Shown in pieces: positions 16,594 through 26,261 of a stretch of 35,952 nt of DNA. This DNA is from Nitrospirae bacterium MYbin3. GTDB lineage: Bacteria > Nitrospirota > Thermodesulfovibrionia > Thermodesulfovibrionales > Dissulfurispiraceae. The notes beneath the pieces were generated by a model. It saw only the letters and a list, made by a program, of their open reading frames with translations. It had not been told where the DNA came from and did not search any database. Position 1 is the first letter of the stretch. Each line of letters opens with the position of its first letter. The translations under genes were made by a program, and so were the position numbers. The DNA is taken from assembly GCA_002753335.1 (NCBI GenBank), contig PEAD01000029.1, forward strand, positions 1 through 35,952, written 5' to 3'.

Positions 16594-17568
16594 ATGATAA
16601 AAGTTGTTTTTGCTCTTGCATTTTATTCGATTATGCTATTTTTCAACGCAGATGTTTCAGCCTCTCTTTACAACAGTGAATACGAGGATAAATTCGAGCC
16701 TGCATCCCTATTTTGTCTTATAATTTTGATATACATAGCAGGTTACGCAATTGTCAGAATAAAAAAAGCCAAGGCGTCAGTTTTAGTTGACAACGGTGAA
16801 CCAACTCCTGCCGAAATAGCTTATCTCAACAAAGGAAGGCGTCATGCTATCTGCGTCTCTTTGTTCGACTTAATCAGAAGGGGCGTCCTCGAAATAAAAT
16901 CAGGCAACGCACTCAAATCAACTAAAAAAGATGACCGCCTCCTGTCCTACGAAATAATGCTGGTAGGTTTCTTTAGAAACGAAAAAAAGCTATCAAACTT
17001 GCTTAAAAACAAAGATGCTCTTAAAAACTACGACCTAGGCATCATAAATTCACTTTTGAGAAAAGGCTGCCTGAAAGATGCTGAAGAAGAGCGCTCGGTC
17101 GGAAATGGGTTAATCAGAAATTCTTTATTTTCACTGCTTTTGCTTCTCGCATTCATGTTCAATTCGGATGTATTATTTATAAAAGGAAATCCGTTTTTTT
17201 ATGCAGCTGTGGGCGTTAGTATTATTGCGCTCATTTCGGGAGCAGTTCTAAGGAAAGCTCATATACATTCAAAACGCGGCAATGAGTTTTTAAATAAATA
17301 CACAGACAAGATAAAAACTTCAGCCGACTATGTTTCGGACAAGAATAGTTATGACCCGTCTCTTAGCTATGGGGTTGCTGTACTCGGTTTCGGAATACTT
17401 GCAGGCTCGGTTTTTGATGAATTTCTGAATTATGTTTCATACACCCGGTCGAGGTTCCCTGATTCCAGTTCTGGTTGTTCGTCATGCTCCACCACAGGCG
17501 GAGATGGTGGAAGCAGCGGCGACGGCGGTGGAAGTGGTGGTTGCGGAGGCTGTGGCGGCGGGGATTAA
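16594..17568 (+). CDS. Multi-pass membrane protein with Gly/Cys-rich C-terminal tail (TIGR04222-like)
   Basis: A 324-residue protein with a signal-like N-terminal helix and about four further hydrophobic segments. A soluble part contains DNGEPTPAEIAYLNKGRRHA followed by LIRRGVLEIK, which resembles the TIGR04222 domain; that assignment is from memory of the pattern. The last 36 residues are almost pure Gly, Ser, Asp and Cys, with two CxxC pairs (C295/C298 and C317/C320). I use ATG 16594, with AAAGGTG upstream; an in-frame ATG at 16546 lies inside the channel gene. The next gene, a radical SAM/SPASM enzyme, starts 3 nt after its stop. The function is unknown; modification of the Cys tail by the neighbour is the main hypothesis. 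Confidence 0.75.
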   Translation: MIKVVFALAFYSIMLFFNADVSASLYNSEYEDKFEPASLFCLIILIYIAGYAIVRIKKAKASVLVDNGEPTPAEIAYLNKGRRHAICVSLFDLIRRGVLEIKSGNALKSTKKDDRLLSYEIMLVGFFRNEKKLSNLLKNKDALKNYDLGIINSLLRKGCLKDAEEERSVGNGLIRNSLFSLLLLLAFMFNSDVLFIKGNPFFYAAVGVSIIALISGAVLRKAHIHSKRGNEFLNKYTDKIKTSADYVSDKNSYDPSLSYGVAVLGFGILAGSVFDEFLNYVSYTRSRFPDSSSGCSSCSTTGGDGGSSGDGGGSGGCGGCGGGD

Positions 17569-17571
17569 TCG

Positions 17572-18564
17572 ATGCTGAAGGTATCCGGTTTTAATGACTG
17601 GTTCTACCTCCAATGGCATATCACAGACTCCTGCAACCTGAGCTGCTCGCATTGCTACAATGCCTCTGTAAAAGCTGAGCCTGACATAACCCGCCTCTCT
17701 TCTGTTCTGGACAATTTCGTAAGTTTTCTTGGCCGCAATCGCCTAAAAGGCAGAATACATCTCTGCGGAGGAGAACCGTTTCGATCTAAACACCTTTTTT
17801 TTCTTCTCTCTGAAGCGTTAAAAAACTCTATGCCGGTCAGAATACTTTCGAATGGAACCTTGATAACACAAGCCATAGCAAAAAACCTTAAGAGCCATTC
17901 CTGCGAAACAGTTCAGATATCGGTGGAAGGCAGCGAGTCCATACATGATTCATTGCGTGGGCCTTCAAGCTTCTGTGATGCTATAAACGGCGCAGCACTC
18001 TTGAAAGAAAATAAGGTGCCGGTCACTTTTATGATGACCGTGTCAAAAAAAAATGCGGCATATATCGAAGACGCGGCAAAGCTTTCCGAAATTCATGCAA
18101 AACGCTTAGCATTCTCGAGGCTCGTGCCTATAGGTCTTGGGGCATCTATGATAAAAGATATGCTGACCCCAGTCGAAACCAAAAAAATCTTTAGAAGTTT
18201 TCATTCGCTCAAGAAAAAAAATAAATTTGAGATTCCTGTGAGAGACCCTCTGTGGCATGCCTATTTCAACAAATGTAATCCACATCTTATCAGCGGATGT
18301 TCAATAGGCTACAATGGTATTTGCGTGGACACGGACGGCTCTGTTTATCCATGCCGCCGCCTGCCCATAGTTATCGGCAATGCTTATAAAGATGATCTAA
18401 ATGATATTTGGAACTCACCACTGCTTGAAACATTGAGAGACAGGGATAAATTAAAAGGCAAATGCCGAAAATGCAGGCTGAGGTGGCAATGCGGAGGATG
18501 CAGGGCGGTTGCTAATGCAGTATCAGGAGATTGCTTGGCCGAAGACCCTCAGTGTTTTATGTAG
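17572..18564 (+). CDS. Radical SAM/SPASM enzyme, putative peptide or protein maturase
   Basis: A 330-residue iron-sulfur enzyme. The radical SAM cluster is CNLSCSHCY (C21, C25, C28), followed by a glycine motif LCGGEPF and VQISVEGSESIHDSLRG. The C-terminal part has the SPASM pattern for two extra clusters: C243, C251, C261 (CVDTDGSVYPC), then C298-x2-C301-x5-C307-x2-C310, then C321 and C328. SPASM enzymes usually modify peptides or proteins (thioether or carbon-carbon links, epimerisation) or mature a partner enzyme. Position 3 nt after a Gly/Cys-tailed membrane protein makes that protein the obvious substrate candidate. A role in a heme-type pathway (AhbD/NirJ relatives) is a less likely alternative. 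Confidence 0.88.
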   Translation: MLKVSGFNDWFYLQWHITDSCNLSCSHCYNASVKAEPDITRLSSVLDNFVSFLGRNRLKGRIHLCGGEPFRSKHLFFLLSEALKNSMPVRILSNGTLITQAIAKNLKSHSCETVQISVEGSESIHDSLRGPSSFCDAINGAALLKENKVPVTFMMTVSKKNAAYIEDAAKLSEIHAKRLAFSRLVPIGLGASMIKDMLTPVETKKIFRSFHSLKKKNKFEIPVRDPLWHAYFNKCNPHLISGCSIGYNGICVDTDGSVYPCRRLPIVIGNAYKDDLNDIWNSPLLETLRDRDKLKGKCRKCRLRWQCGGCRAVANAVSGDCLAEDPQCFM

Positions 18565-18645
18565 CCATGAATTCGTTTTATACCTTCATATTTTATTCAT
18601 AAATCTCTGCTAACATTAAATCAAATAAATTAATGGAGGTTGCTG

Positions 18646-19035
18646 ATGAAAAAATTTGTATTCATAATTATTGCGGTACTGCTGGTTGCAGGAACCGCTT
18701 TTGCAAAGGACTTTGAAGTAAAGAAGAAAGCAGGAGATTATGATGTCGTAGTTAAAATTGACAAAAATCCTCCTGTGGTCGGAACCAATAATGTAACGGC
18801 AGAGATTAAAGATGCAGCAGGAAAGCCTGTTACAGATGCCAAGGTGGTGGTGGATTATTCAATGCCTGCTATGCCGGGTATGCCGCCAATGAATTACAAA
18901 GCAAACGCCAAATTAAGCGGTGAAGTTTATAAGGCAACAATGAACCTTTCTATGGGCGGGCCATGGAACATAGCCATAAAAATATCAAAAGGCGGAAAGA
19001 CTTCTTCCGCTAAATTTAATATAGACGTGCAGTAG
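18646..19035 (+). CDS. YtkA/FixH-like periplasmic protein with Met-rich segment
   Basis: A 129-residue secreted protein: a signal peptide ending TAFA, then a single Ig-like beta domain. The pattern VKIDKNPPVVGTNNVTAEIKD...GKPVTDAKVVVDYSMP...LSMGGPWNIAIKI fits the YtkA-like/FixH family. A cluster MPAMPGMPPMNY offers five methionines within 12 residues, plausible soft-metal ligands. The ATG at 18646 is 6 nt after GGAGG (18635-18639); the in-frame TTG at 18640 is too close. It lies 4 nt upstream of a CusCBA-type set, where a periplasmic copper carrier such as CusF is often found, so copper or silver binding is a reasonable inference. Confidence 0.78.
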   Translation: MKKFVFIIIAVLLVAGTAFAKDFEVKKKAGDYDVVVKIDKNPPVVGTNNVTAEIKDAAGKPVTDAKVVVDYSMPAMPGMPPMNYKANAKLSGEVYKATMNLSMGGPWNIAIKISKGGKTSSAKFNIDVQ

Positions 19036-19039
19036 ATAA

Positions 19040-20350
19040 ATGATGCTTCCCCCCACAAAGCAGATGAAACGCAGTCCCCTCCCCAATCTGCGTTTCGTCT
19101 GCTCTTTTATTTTTATTTTTTTCTTAATTGCATCTGTTGTTTCAGCAGACGAATTAAAACTACAAGAACTTATAAATGATGCCCTCTCTAAAAATCCGGA
19201 GATATTGGCTTACCAGGCCAGATTAGCCGGGGCCGCCTTTAAGATACCTCAGGCAGAAGCCCTGCCCGACCCGATGCTGTCTTTCGGTTATCAGAATGAA
19301 GGGTTCAAAAGATATACCTACGGTTATGAGCAGGGAGCCCAGTGGATGCTTTCGGCATCTCAAACCTACCCTTATCCGGGCAAAATTCCTCTTAGAACAG
19401 ACATCGCCTCAAAAGACAGAGAAGCGCTGGAGAGAAGCCTGAAAGCGGTCCGTTTAAAAACTATCGTGCGTGTCAAAGAACTCTATGCGGATATTTTCCT
19501 TGCTTATAAAAATCTGGACATAATTAAGGACAGAGCTGCTTTAATAGCACGAATCGAGGATGCAGCTCTCGCACGCTACTCCTCGGGCGTCTCAGAAGTT
19601 CAGGATGCGGTGACTGCGCAAACCGAAAAATATATGCTGCTCGAACGAGAAGAGATGCTCAGACAAAAAATAAATGCGCTCGAAGGCATGATTAATGCGG
19701 TTTCCGGCCGTGATATAAGCGCCCCTATAGGCAAACCCGGAGAATATAACGTATCTCAATACTCAAAAACGCTAGACGAAATAATAAAAACTGCCTATTC
19801 TAATTCACCAGAAATCAAATCTAGAGAGAGTTCGATTTCTGTGTCCGAGAAAAAAGTGGAATTGGCAAAAAAGGACTTCTACCCTGACTTCACTCTCAAC
19901 GCAGGCTATGCCACAAGACGGGGAGTGTTTAAAGATATGTGGAATCTTACAACAACCATAAATGTCCCTCTTTATCATGAAAAAAAGCAAAAACAGGCTG
20001 TCAACGAGGCTGAAGCGGCAACACGAGAGAACAGATACGAACTTGAAGCCCTGAAATTCATGCTATCGTCTTCTATAAGGGAGAACCATGCGATGATAAC
20101 CTCGGCAGAAAAGCTTATGGAACTCTATAAAAAGGGGCTAATACCTAAAGCGTATCAGGACTTTGACTTGGCGCTGGCGGGCTATGTTTCTGGCAAAGGG
20201 GATGCCTCATCTATAATAAGCAGGCTTAAGTCCCTTATCGATTATGAAACTCTTTACTGGAACCAGTTTATCGAGAGAGAAAAAGCGATTGCACGGATAG
20301 AAGCGGTCTCGGGCATATCAGACATGGAATCGAAGGGGAATCAAAAATGA
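19040..20350 (+). CDS. Outer-membrane efflux protein (TolC family, CusC-like role)
   Basis: A 436-residue exported protein with a hydrophobic signal (FVCSFIFIFFLIASVVSA) and two OEP repeats: LKLQELINDALSKNPEILAYQARLAGAAFKI opens the first and LDEIIKTAYSNSPEIKSRESSI opens the second. It would form the outer-membrane channel of a tripartite heavy-metal efflux pump with the next two genes. The start could also be ATG 19043 or 19064; no clear ribosome site marks any of them. The adaptor gene overlaps its end as ATGA (20347-20350). It is unlike the TolC-family protein at 12032, which has a different context. Confidence 0.86.
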   Translation: MMLPPTKQMKRSPLPNLRFVCSFIFIFFLIASVVSADELKLQELINDALSKNPEILAYQARLAGAAFKIPQAEALPDPMLSFGYQNEGFKRYTYGYEQGAQWMLSASQTYPYPGKIPLRTDIASKDREALERSLKAVRLKTIVRVKELYADIFLAYKNLDIIKDRAALIARIEDAALARYSSGVSEVQDAVTAQTEKYMLLEREEMLRQKINALEGMINAVSGRDISAPIGKPGEYNVSQYSKTLDEIIKTAYSNSPEIKSRESSISVSEKKVELAKKDFYPDFTLNAGYATRRGVFKDMWNLTTTINVPLYHEKKQKQAVNEAEAATRENRYELEALKFMLSSSIRENHAMITSAEKLMELYKKGLIPKAYQDFDLALAGYVSGKGDASSIISRLKSLIDYETLYWNQFIEREKAIARIEAVSGISDMESKGNQK

Positions 20351-21528
20351 GAAAAAATATAGTGATATTAATTGCTGGAGCATTTCTGGCAGCAGGCTTG
20401 TCGTTCTTTCTTACGAAATCGAATCTGCTTAAAAACGTCTATAAGAATACTGATACAGCATCACACCAAAGCAATACCACACAGGCCAATGACAATACAT
20501 CTTCATCGGAAGCGCCTTTGGTAGAGATATCTGCAGATAAACAGCAGTTGATAGGCGTAAGGACTTATGTAGCCAATATGCAGCCGATGGGCAAAACCAT
20601 CAGGTCGGTGGGCAAAATCGAATACGATGAGAGGAAACTTTCGACCGTCAATTCAAAACTGGAAGGATGGATAGAGTCCCTGCATGTGGATTACACCGGC
20701 AGGCTGGTAAAAAAAGGAGAGCCCCTTGCCGAGATTTACAGCCCTGAACTGATGGCCACACAGCAGGAATATCTCAATGTGCTGAAATGGACTTCACAAA
20801 AACGTGATGAAGGCATCGCTAAGATGCTGGCAAAAGATGCTGACGCAATCCTTGAGGCGGCCAGGAACCGCTTGAAGCTCAAGGATATCAGCGATGAGCA
20901 GATCAAAAACATAGAGACCACAGGCAAGCCTATCAGAACTTTTACGGTTTATAGCCCCTCCAGCGGATATGTGGTGCAAAAAAACGCATTGCGGGGCATG
21001 AAGATAACAGCAGGCGAAAAACTGTTTGATGTTGCAGACATATCGACTCTCTGGATAGTTGCGGATATTTACGAATATGAACTACCTATGATAAGAATCG
21101 GACAGACCGCACAAATAAGCATAAACTCTCTGCCGGGCAAGATTTTCAGCTCAAAAATAGATTATGTTTATCCGTCTCTTTCTGGTGACACAAGAACAGC
21201 AAAAGTAAGATTCACTATACCGAATATTTCAGAAGCTCTCAAGCCACAGATGTTCACGAACATTGAGATCAAGATCGAAATGGGGAAGCGGCTACTCGTT
21301 CCTGATGATGCTGTCATAGACACCGGTGTGCGGCAGATTATCTATGTTGATAAAGGCGATGGCTATTTTGAACCTCGCGAAGTCACCATAGGCCTTAAAT
21401 CAGACGGCATGACCGAAATCACAAGGGGTTTGACATCGGGAGAAAAAGTTGCATCTTCCGCAAACTTCCTTATAGATTCAGAGGCTCAACTCAAAGGCGT
21501 TAAACCGCTCGGCAGCCACAAGCACTGA
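20347..21528 (+). CDS. cusB: CusB-like periplasmic adaptor of heavy-metal RND efflux
   Basis: A 393-residue membrane-fusion protein with one N-terminal helix (about 5-22) and the usual order of barrel-sandwich, helical hairpin and beta-barrel regions. GWIESLHVDYTGRLVKKGEPLAEIYSPEL marks the lipoyl part, YSPSSGYVVQKNALRGMKITAGEKLFDVADIS the second half, and VADIYEYELPMIRIGQTAQISINSLPGK the barrel. This matches the heavy-metal (CusB/CzcB) branch. It would bridge the RND pump and the outer-membrane channel and may pass metal to the pump. Overlap with the upstream gene (ATGA) and an 8-nt gap to the pump gene indicate one transcript. Confidence 0.9.
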   Translation: MRKNIVILIAGAFLAAGLSFFLTKSNLLKNVYKNTDTASHQSNTTQANDNTSSSEAPLVEISADKQQLIGVRTYVANMQPMGKTIRSVGKIEYDERKLSTVNSKLEGWIESLHVDYTGRLVKKGEPLAEIYSPELMATQQEYLNVLKWTSQKRDEGIAKMLAKDADAILEAARNRLKLKDISDEQIKNIETTGKPIRTFTVYSPSSGYVVQKNALRGMKITAGEKLFDVADISTLWIVADIYEYELPMIRIGQTAQISINSLPGKIFSSKIDYVYPSLSGDTRTAKVRFTIPNISEALKPQMFTNIEIKIEMGKRLLVPDDAVIDTGVRQIIYVDKGDGYFEPREVTIGLKSDGMTEITRGLTSGEKVASSANFLIDSEAQLKGVKPLGSHKH

Positions 21529-21536
21529 CAACAGTT

Positions 21537-24500
21537 ATGATCGCAAGAATAATCGAGTTCAGCGCCAAGAACAAGTTTATCGTTTTTCTGCTCGTATCAT
21601 TTCTTACGCTCTGGGGTTGGTGGGCGCTAAAGCAGACGCCTCTTGATGCAATTCCCGACCTGAGCGATACACAAGTCATCATCTACACAGAATGGGCAGG
21701 CAGAAGCCCTGACCTTGTTGAAGACCAGATAACCTACCCTATAACCTCAACCCTTTTAGCCGCGCCAAAAGTTCAGGTAGTACGCGGATTCTCTTTCTTG
21801 GGCAGTTCCTTCATCTATGTTATTTTTGAGGAGGGAACAAATATTTACTGGGCAAGAAGCCGCGTGCTCGAATATCTTCAGGCGGTAAAAAGCAAGATAC
21901 CTGCTGATGTGAACCCAGTGCTCGGCCCTGATGCAACAAGCGTTGGCTGGGGTTTTTCTTATGCGCTCATTGATGAGACAGGACAGCACGATCTGTCACA
22001 GCTGCGTTCGCTGCAGGATTACAATGTCAAGCTGGCGCTCGAAAGCGTGCCCGGAGTTTCTCAGGTGGCGAGCATAGGCGGTTTTGTAAAGCAATACCAG
22101 GTGACCATAGACCCGAACAGACTGCTCGCTTACAATCTATCGCTTCCGAAAGTTATGGATGCGATAAGAAAAAGCAATCGAGACGTCGAAGGCCGGGTGC
22201 TTGAGTTTTCTGGCATCGAATATATGGTCAGAGGCAGAGGCTACATAAAGAATATTAAAGACCTCGAATACATACCTGTTGCTACAAACAATGCCGGAAC
22301 CCCTGTGCTGCTTAGGGATATTGCGAATATCCAGCTTGGCCCAGAAATAAGGCGAGGCATAGCTGACATTGATGGTAAAGGCGAAGTGGCAGGCGGCATA
22401 GTTGTTGTTCGATTTGGTGAAAATGTGCTCGACGTAATCGAAAGGGTCAAAGAGAGAATAAAAAAAGACATATCGCCAAGCCTGCCTAAAGGAGTGCATG
22501 TAGTAACAACCTATGACAGATCTGATTTAATACTCAACTCGATCGGCACACTTAAGGAAGAGATAATCAAGCTGTCTCTGGCGGTTGGCGCGGTATGCAT
22601 TGTGTTTCTCTTCCATCTTCCTAGCGCACTTGTTGTAATACTCACACTGCCTATAGCGATAATCATTTCCTTTATCTGCATGTATTACTTAGGCGTAACC
22701 TCAAATATTATGAGCCTTAGCGGAATAGCCATCGCTGTTGGTGCGATGGTGGACGCCTCTATAATAATGGTCGAAAATGCCCACAAAAAGCTTGAAGAAT
22801 GGGAGGCAGGAGGCAGGCAGGGCAGCCGCACTGATGTGATAATCGAGGCTGCCAAAGAGGTGGGCCCTTCCCTCTTCTTTTCGCTTTTAGTTATCACCGT
22901 AGGATTTCTGCCTGTGTTCACGCTTCAGGCTCAGGCCGGAAGACTATTCAAGCCTCTCGCTTTTACAAAAACCTTCGCGATGCTGTTTTCGTCATTCTTG
23001 GCCGTGACTCTTACACCGGTATTGATGACGCTTCTGATTAAGGGCAAAATTCATTCAGAAGAAAAAAATCCGATAAGCTTAATTCTGCATAAAATTTACG
23101 AGCCGGTTGCAAAACTATCATTAAGATTCAAATGGAGCGTCATAATTATCGCGATTGTAATAATGGCCGCCACTGTATATCCGTTCATGAAGTTAGGCTC
23201 CGAGTTCATGCCTCCGCTCTATGAAGGCACGCTCTTCTATATGCCAGTAACGGTGCCTGCAGCCTCTATTTCTGAGGCATCCAAGCTGCTCCAGCTTCAG
23301 GACAAGCTGCTAAAAAAGATACCCGAAGTTTCTCAAGTCTTCGGCAAAGCAGGCCGAGCCGAGACAGCAACCGACCCAGCACCGCTCGAAATGTTCGAGA
23401 CCGTTATAAACCTTAAGCCAGAATCCCAATGGCGTCCAGGCACGACCATCGAATCACTGAAATCAGAGATGAATGACGCACTGACAATACCGGGCGTGGC
23501 CAATTCATTCACTATGCCTATAAAAGCCAGAATTGATATGCTTTCTACCGGCATAAGAACGCCTGTCGGAATAAAAGTTTTGGGGGCAGACCTAAATGTC
23601 ATAGAAAAGATAGGTCTTGATGTTGAGAATATTGTAAAAGATATTCCGGGCACAAGAAGCGCCTATGCAGAAAGAGTGACAACAGGATATTTCCTCGACT
23701 TTTCTGTAAAACGTGATGAAGCGGCGAGGTATGGATTGACTGTCGACGATGTTCAGGAAATCATACAGGCAGCCGTAGGAGGAATGAATCTGACCATCAC
23801 CGTTGAAGGCAGGGAGAGGTACCCTGTAAATGTGCGTTATTCGAGGGAGCTCAGAAATGATATCGAGCGCCTAAAAAGAATCCCTGTGCCTGTCATGGGA
23901 GCTCAACAGGTTGTTATGGGTGGAAATGGGCAGACCTCTCCGGGGCAGTTGCTTCAGGTGCCATTAAGCGAGCTTGCAGAAATAAAAATTGTAAAAGGCC
24001 CCACAGGCATTAAAAGCGAGGAGGGTCTTCTCACCTCGTATGTATATATCGATTTTGCAGGCAGAGATGTTGGCGGTTATGTGGAAGAGGCCAAGAAAAA
24101 AGTCTCTGCACTGAATATACCGAGCGGCTACCGCCTTGAATGGAGCGGCGAGTATGAATATCTCGTAAAAACCCATGAACGGCTGAAGCTAGTGATACCT
24201 TTAACTCTTGCGGTAATTTTTGTGCTCATTTACCTGAACACAAAATCTGTTACAAAAACCTTTATAGTCCTGCTTGCGGTGCCGTTCTCGCTCGTAGGCT
24301 CCTTCTGGTTCTTGTACATTCTCAACTACAACATGAGCATAGCGGTGTGGGTCGGAATGATCGCCCTTGCAGGCCTCGACGCAGAAACAGGCGTGGTGAT
24401 GCTTCTCTATCTTGACCTTGCTTATGAAAAATGGAAAAAAGAGGGGAAACTGAACACCATTAGCGACCTCAGAGAAGCGGTAATGTACGGCGCCGTAAAG

Positions 24501-24701
24501 AGGATAAGACCCAAAATTATGACAGTGAGCGTTATACTTGCAGGCTTGATACCGATAATGTACAGCCACGGCGCTGGTTCGGATGTCATGAAAAGAATAG
24601 CAGCGCCGATGATAGGCGGCGTAGTGACCTCCACTATGCTCGAACTCATCATATATCCTGCAATCTATATGATCTGGAAAAGCAGGGAGTTAAAGGATTA
24701 G
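21537..24701 (+). CDS. cusA: CusA-type Cu(I)/Ag(I) RND efflux pump
   Basis: A 1054-residue inner-membrane proton-driven pump with 12 expected helices and two large periplasmic loops. The TM4 segment IAVGAMVDASIIMVENAHKKLEEWE is the CusA form, with D406 as the proton-relay acid. The three metal-binding methionines of CusA align as M569 (FYMP), M619 (APLEM) and M668 (RIDML); their spacing of 50 and 49 residues equals that of E. coli CusA M573/M623/M672, which supports monovalent copper/silver over Zn/Co specificity. It ends with the usual cytoplasmic tail. It is the last gene of the operon starting at 18646. Confidence 0.95.
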   Translation: MIARIIEFSAKNKFIVFLLVSFLTLWGWWALKQTPLDAIPDLSDTQVIIYTEWAGRSPDLVEDQITYPITSTLLAAPKVQVVRGFSFLGSSFIYVIFEEGTNIYWARSRVLEYLQAVKSKIPADVNPVLGPDATSVGWGFSYALIDETGQHDLSQLRSLQDYNVKLALESVPGVSQVASIGGFVKQYQVTIDPNRLLAYNLSLPKVMDAIRKSNRDVEGRVLEFSGIEYMVRGRGYIKNIKDLEYIPVATNNAGTPVLLRDIANIQLGPEIRRGIADIDGKGEVAGGIVVVRFGENVLDVIERVKERIKKDISPSLPKGVHVVTTYDRSDLILNSIGTLKEEIIKLSLAVGAVCIVFLFHLPSALVVILTLPIAIIISFICMYYLGVTSNIMSLSGIAIAVGAMVDASIIMVENAHKKLEEWEAGGRQGSRTDVIIEAAKEVGPSLFFSLLVITVGFLPVFTLQAQAGRLFKPLAFTKTFAMLFSSFLAVTLTPVLMTLLIKGKIHSEEKNPISLILHKIYEPVAKLSLRFKWSVIIIAIVIMAATVYPFMKLGSEFMPPLYEGTLFYMPVTVPAASISEASKLLQLQDKLLKKIPEVSQVFGKAGRAETATDPAPLEMFETVINLKPESQWRPGTTIESLKSEMNDALTIPGVANSFTMPIKARIDMLSTGIRTPVGIKVLGADLNVIEKIGLDVENIVKDIPGTRSAYAERVTTGYFLDFSVKRDEAARYGLTVDDVQEIIQAAVGGMNLTITVEGRERYPVNVRYSRELRNDIERLKRIPVPVMGAQQVVMGGNGQTSPGQLLQVPLSELAEIKIVKGPTGIKSEEGLLTSYVYIDFAGRDVGGYVEEAKKKVSALNIPSGYRLEWSGEYEYLVKTHERLKLVIPLTLAVIFVLIYLNTKSVTKTFIVLLAVPFSLVGSFWFLYILNYNMSIAVWVGMIALAGLDAETGVVMLLYLDLAYEKWKKEGKLNTISDLREAVMYGAVKRIRPKIMTVSVILAGLIPIMYSHGAGSDVMKRIAAPMIGGVVTSTMLELIIYPAIYMIWKSRELKD

Positions 24702-24713
24702 AATTCAGCTCCT

Positions 24714-24742
24714 GAAGGCTGTCGTATCAAGACCTTCTTTTT
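24714..24742 (+). terminator. Weak hairpin plus T-run after cusA
   Basis: GAAGG (24714-24718) can pair with CCTTC (24733-24737) around a 14-nt loop, and five T bases follow (24738-24742). The stem is only 5 bp, so this is a weak intrinsic terminator at best, but it lies just after the cusA stop and before the gatA promoter. Confidence 0.4.
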
Positions 24743-24743
24743 C

Positions 24744-24773
24744 TTGCCAAATATTCTGCCGGAGTGATAAAAT
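24744..24773 (+). promoter_or_regulatory. sigma70-type extended -10 promoter for gatAB
   Basis: A -35 box TTGCCA (24744-24749) and a -10 box TAAAAT (24768-24773) are 18 bp apart. TGA at 24765-24767 precedes the -10 box as an extended -10 element (TGn). It is the only good promoter candidate ahead of gatA, whose ribosome site GGAGG is at 24796-24800. Confidence 0.58.
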
Positions 24774-24806
24774 TTCATTCGTTCTTAATCAACACGGAGG
24801 AAACCC

Positions 24807-26261
24807 TTGAAGCTTAATGAAATGACCATAACCGGCCTGCGCAATTTACTCGACAAAAAAGAGATCCGGCCGTCAGAAATCTTGGACGATGTTTACGCAA
24901 GAATTGAAGAGGTTGAGGACAAGATTCATGCGTACCTTATCACCACAAAAGAGCAGGCTTATAAAACCGCAGCAGAAGCCGAAAAAACGATCATAGAAAA
25001 CAAGACCGCGCTTCTCACAGGCATTCCAATAGCGGTAAAAGACAATATGTGCACCGAGGGAATACTCACAACCTGCGGATCAAAGATTCTCTATAATTTC
25101 ATCCCGCCTTACGAAAGCACAGTTACTGCAAGAATGAAAGCACAGCATTATCTTCTTACAGGCAAAACCAATATGGATGAGTTTGCGATGGGCTCATCAA
25201 CCGAAAACTCGGCATATTATCCTTCCAAAAATCCTTGGGACACAGGATGCGTGCCGGGCGGAAGCAGTGGTGGGTCAGCCGCAGCAGTTGCCGCCGATGA
25301 ATGTATTGCGGCAATAGGTTCGGATACAGGAGGCTCAATACGGCAGCCCGCCTCGCTTTGCGGAGTGGTCGGGTTAAAGCCCACTTACGGAGCGGTTTCG
25401 CGCTACGGCCTTGTAGCGTTCGCCTCGTCGCTGGACCAGATAGGCCCGCTGACAAAAACTGTTGCGGACTCCGCACTGCTTTTAAATGTCATAGGGGGTC
25501 ATGACCCCAAAGATTCGACATCCGCTCCCGGTGAAATAAAGGACTTCACAAAAGTAATCGGACAGGATATAAAGGGAATGCGGATAGGCATACCTGAAGA
25601 GTATTTCATCAAAGGGCTCGACAGCGATGTGGAAGCCTCAGTAAAAGATGCCCTAAAAAAACTTGAAGCTCTCGGTGCGGTACCTGTTGAAATCTCACTT
25701 CCACATACCGAATATGCGGTCGCAACATACTATGTCATCGCCACATCCGAAGCATCATCAAATTTGGCACGATACGACGGAGTGAAATACGGCTTCAGGC
25801 GTGATGGAAAAGACCTTCTCGATATGTACATGAAAACTAGAGCTGAAGGCTTCGGCCCCGAAGTAAAAAGACGAATAATGCTCGGCACATTTGCGCTTTC
25901 GTCCGGATATTACGATGCATATTACCGTAAGGCCCAACAGGTAAGGACTTTATTAAAAACCGATTTTGAAAAAGCGTTCGAGAAAGTTGACATAATAGCT
26001 ACTCCGACAGCCCCTACTACGGCATTCAGGTTCGGCGAGAAAACCACAGATCCTCTGCAGATGTATCTTTCTGACATATTCACCATCTCTGTAAACCTTG
26101 CGGGAGTCCCGGCTATATCTGTGCCCTGCGGGTTCTCGGCAAAAAGAATGCCTATAGGGCTTCAGTTGATAGGGAAGCATTTCGATGAGGCATCAATTCT
26201 CAAAGCCGCTTACGCCTTTGAGCAGAGCACCGAATGGCACTTAAGGAAACCAACCCTATGA
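24807..26261 (+). CDS. gatA: Aspartyl/glutamyl-tRNA(Asn/Gln) amidotransferase subunit A
   Basis: A 484-residue amidase that releases ammonia from glutamine for transamidation of misacylated Glu-tRNA(Gln) or Asp-tRNA(Asn). The amidase-signature triad is complete: K78 (IAVKDN), cis-Ser S153 (GSSGGSAAA) and nucleophile S177 ([10 protein letters not shown]). These are each one residue from the numbering of the S. aureus enzyme. The start is a TTG at 24807, 6 nt after GGAGG, and the product begins [14 protein letters not shown], typical of the family. It overlaps gatB by ATGA. gatC is not next to it, so the third subunit must be encoded elsewhere. Confidence 0.97.
   Translation: MKLNEMTITGLRNLLDKKEIRPSEILDDVYARIEEVEDKIHAYLITTKEQAYKTAAEAEKTIIENKTALLTGIPIAVKDNMCTEGILTTCGSKILYNFIPPYESTVTARMKAQHYLLTGKTNMDEFAMGSSTENSAYYPSKNPWDTGCVPGGSSGGSAAAVAADECIAAIGSDTGGSIRQPASLCGVVGLKPTYGAVSRYGLVAFASSLDQIGPLTKTVADSALLLNVIGGHDPKDSTSAPGEIKDFTKVIGQDIKGMRIGIPEEYFIKGLDSDVEASVKDALKKLEALGAVPVEISLPHTEYAVATYYVIATSEASSNLARYDGVKYGFRRDGKDLLDMYMKTRAEGFGPEVKRRIMLGTFALSSGYYDAYYRKAQQVRTLLKTDFEKAFEKVDIIATPTAPTTAFRFGEKTTDPLQMYLSDIFTISVNLAGVPAISVPCGFSAKRMPIGLQLIGKHFDEASILKAAYAFEQSTEWHLRKPTL

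Noticed and set aside
18565..18645. Promoter ahead of the Met-rich protein and Cus operon
   Set aside because: The stretch is AT-rich with TTCATA and TAACAT, but no pair has acceptable spacing, so I do not call one.
26234..26257. Upstream ATG for gatB inside gatA
   Set aside because: The ATGA overlap at 26258-26261 and the family N-terminus ([15 protein letters not shown]) favour the later start.
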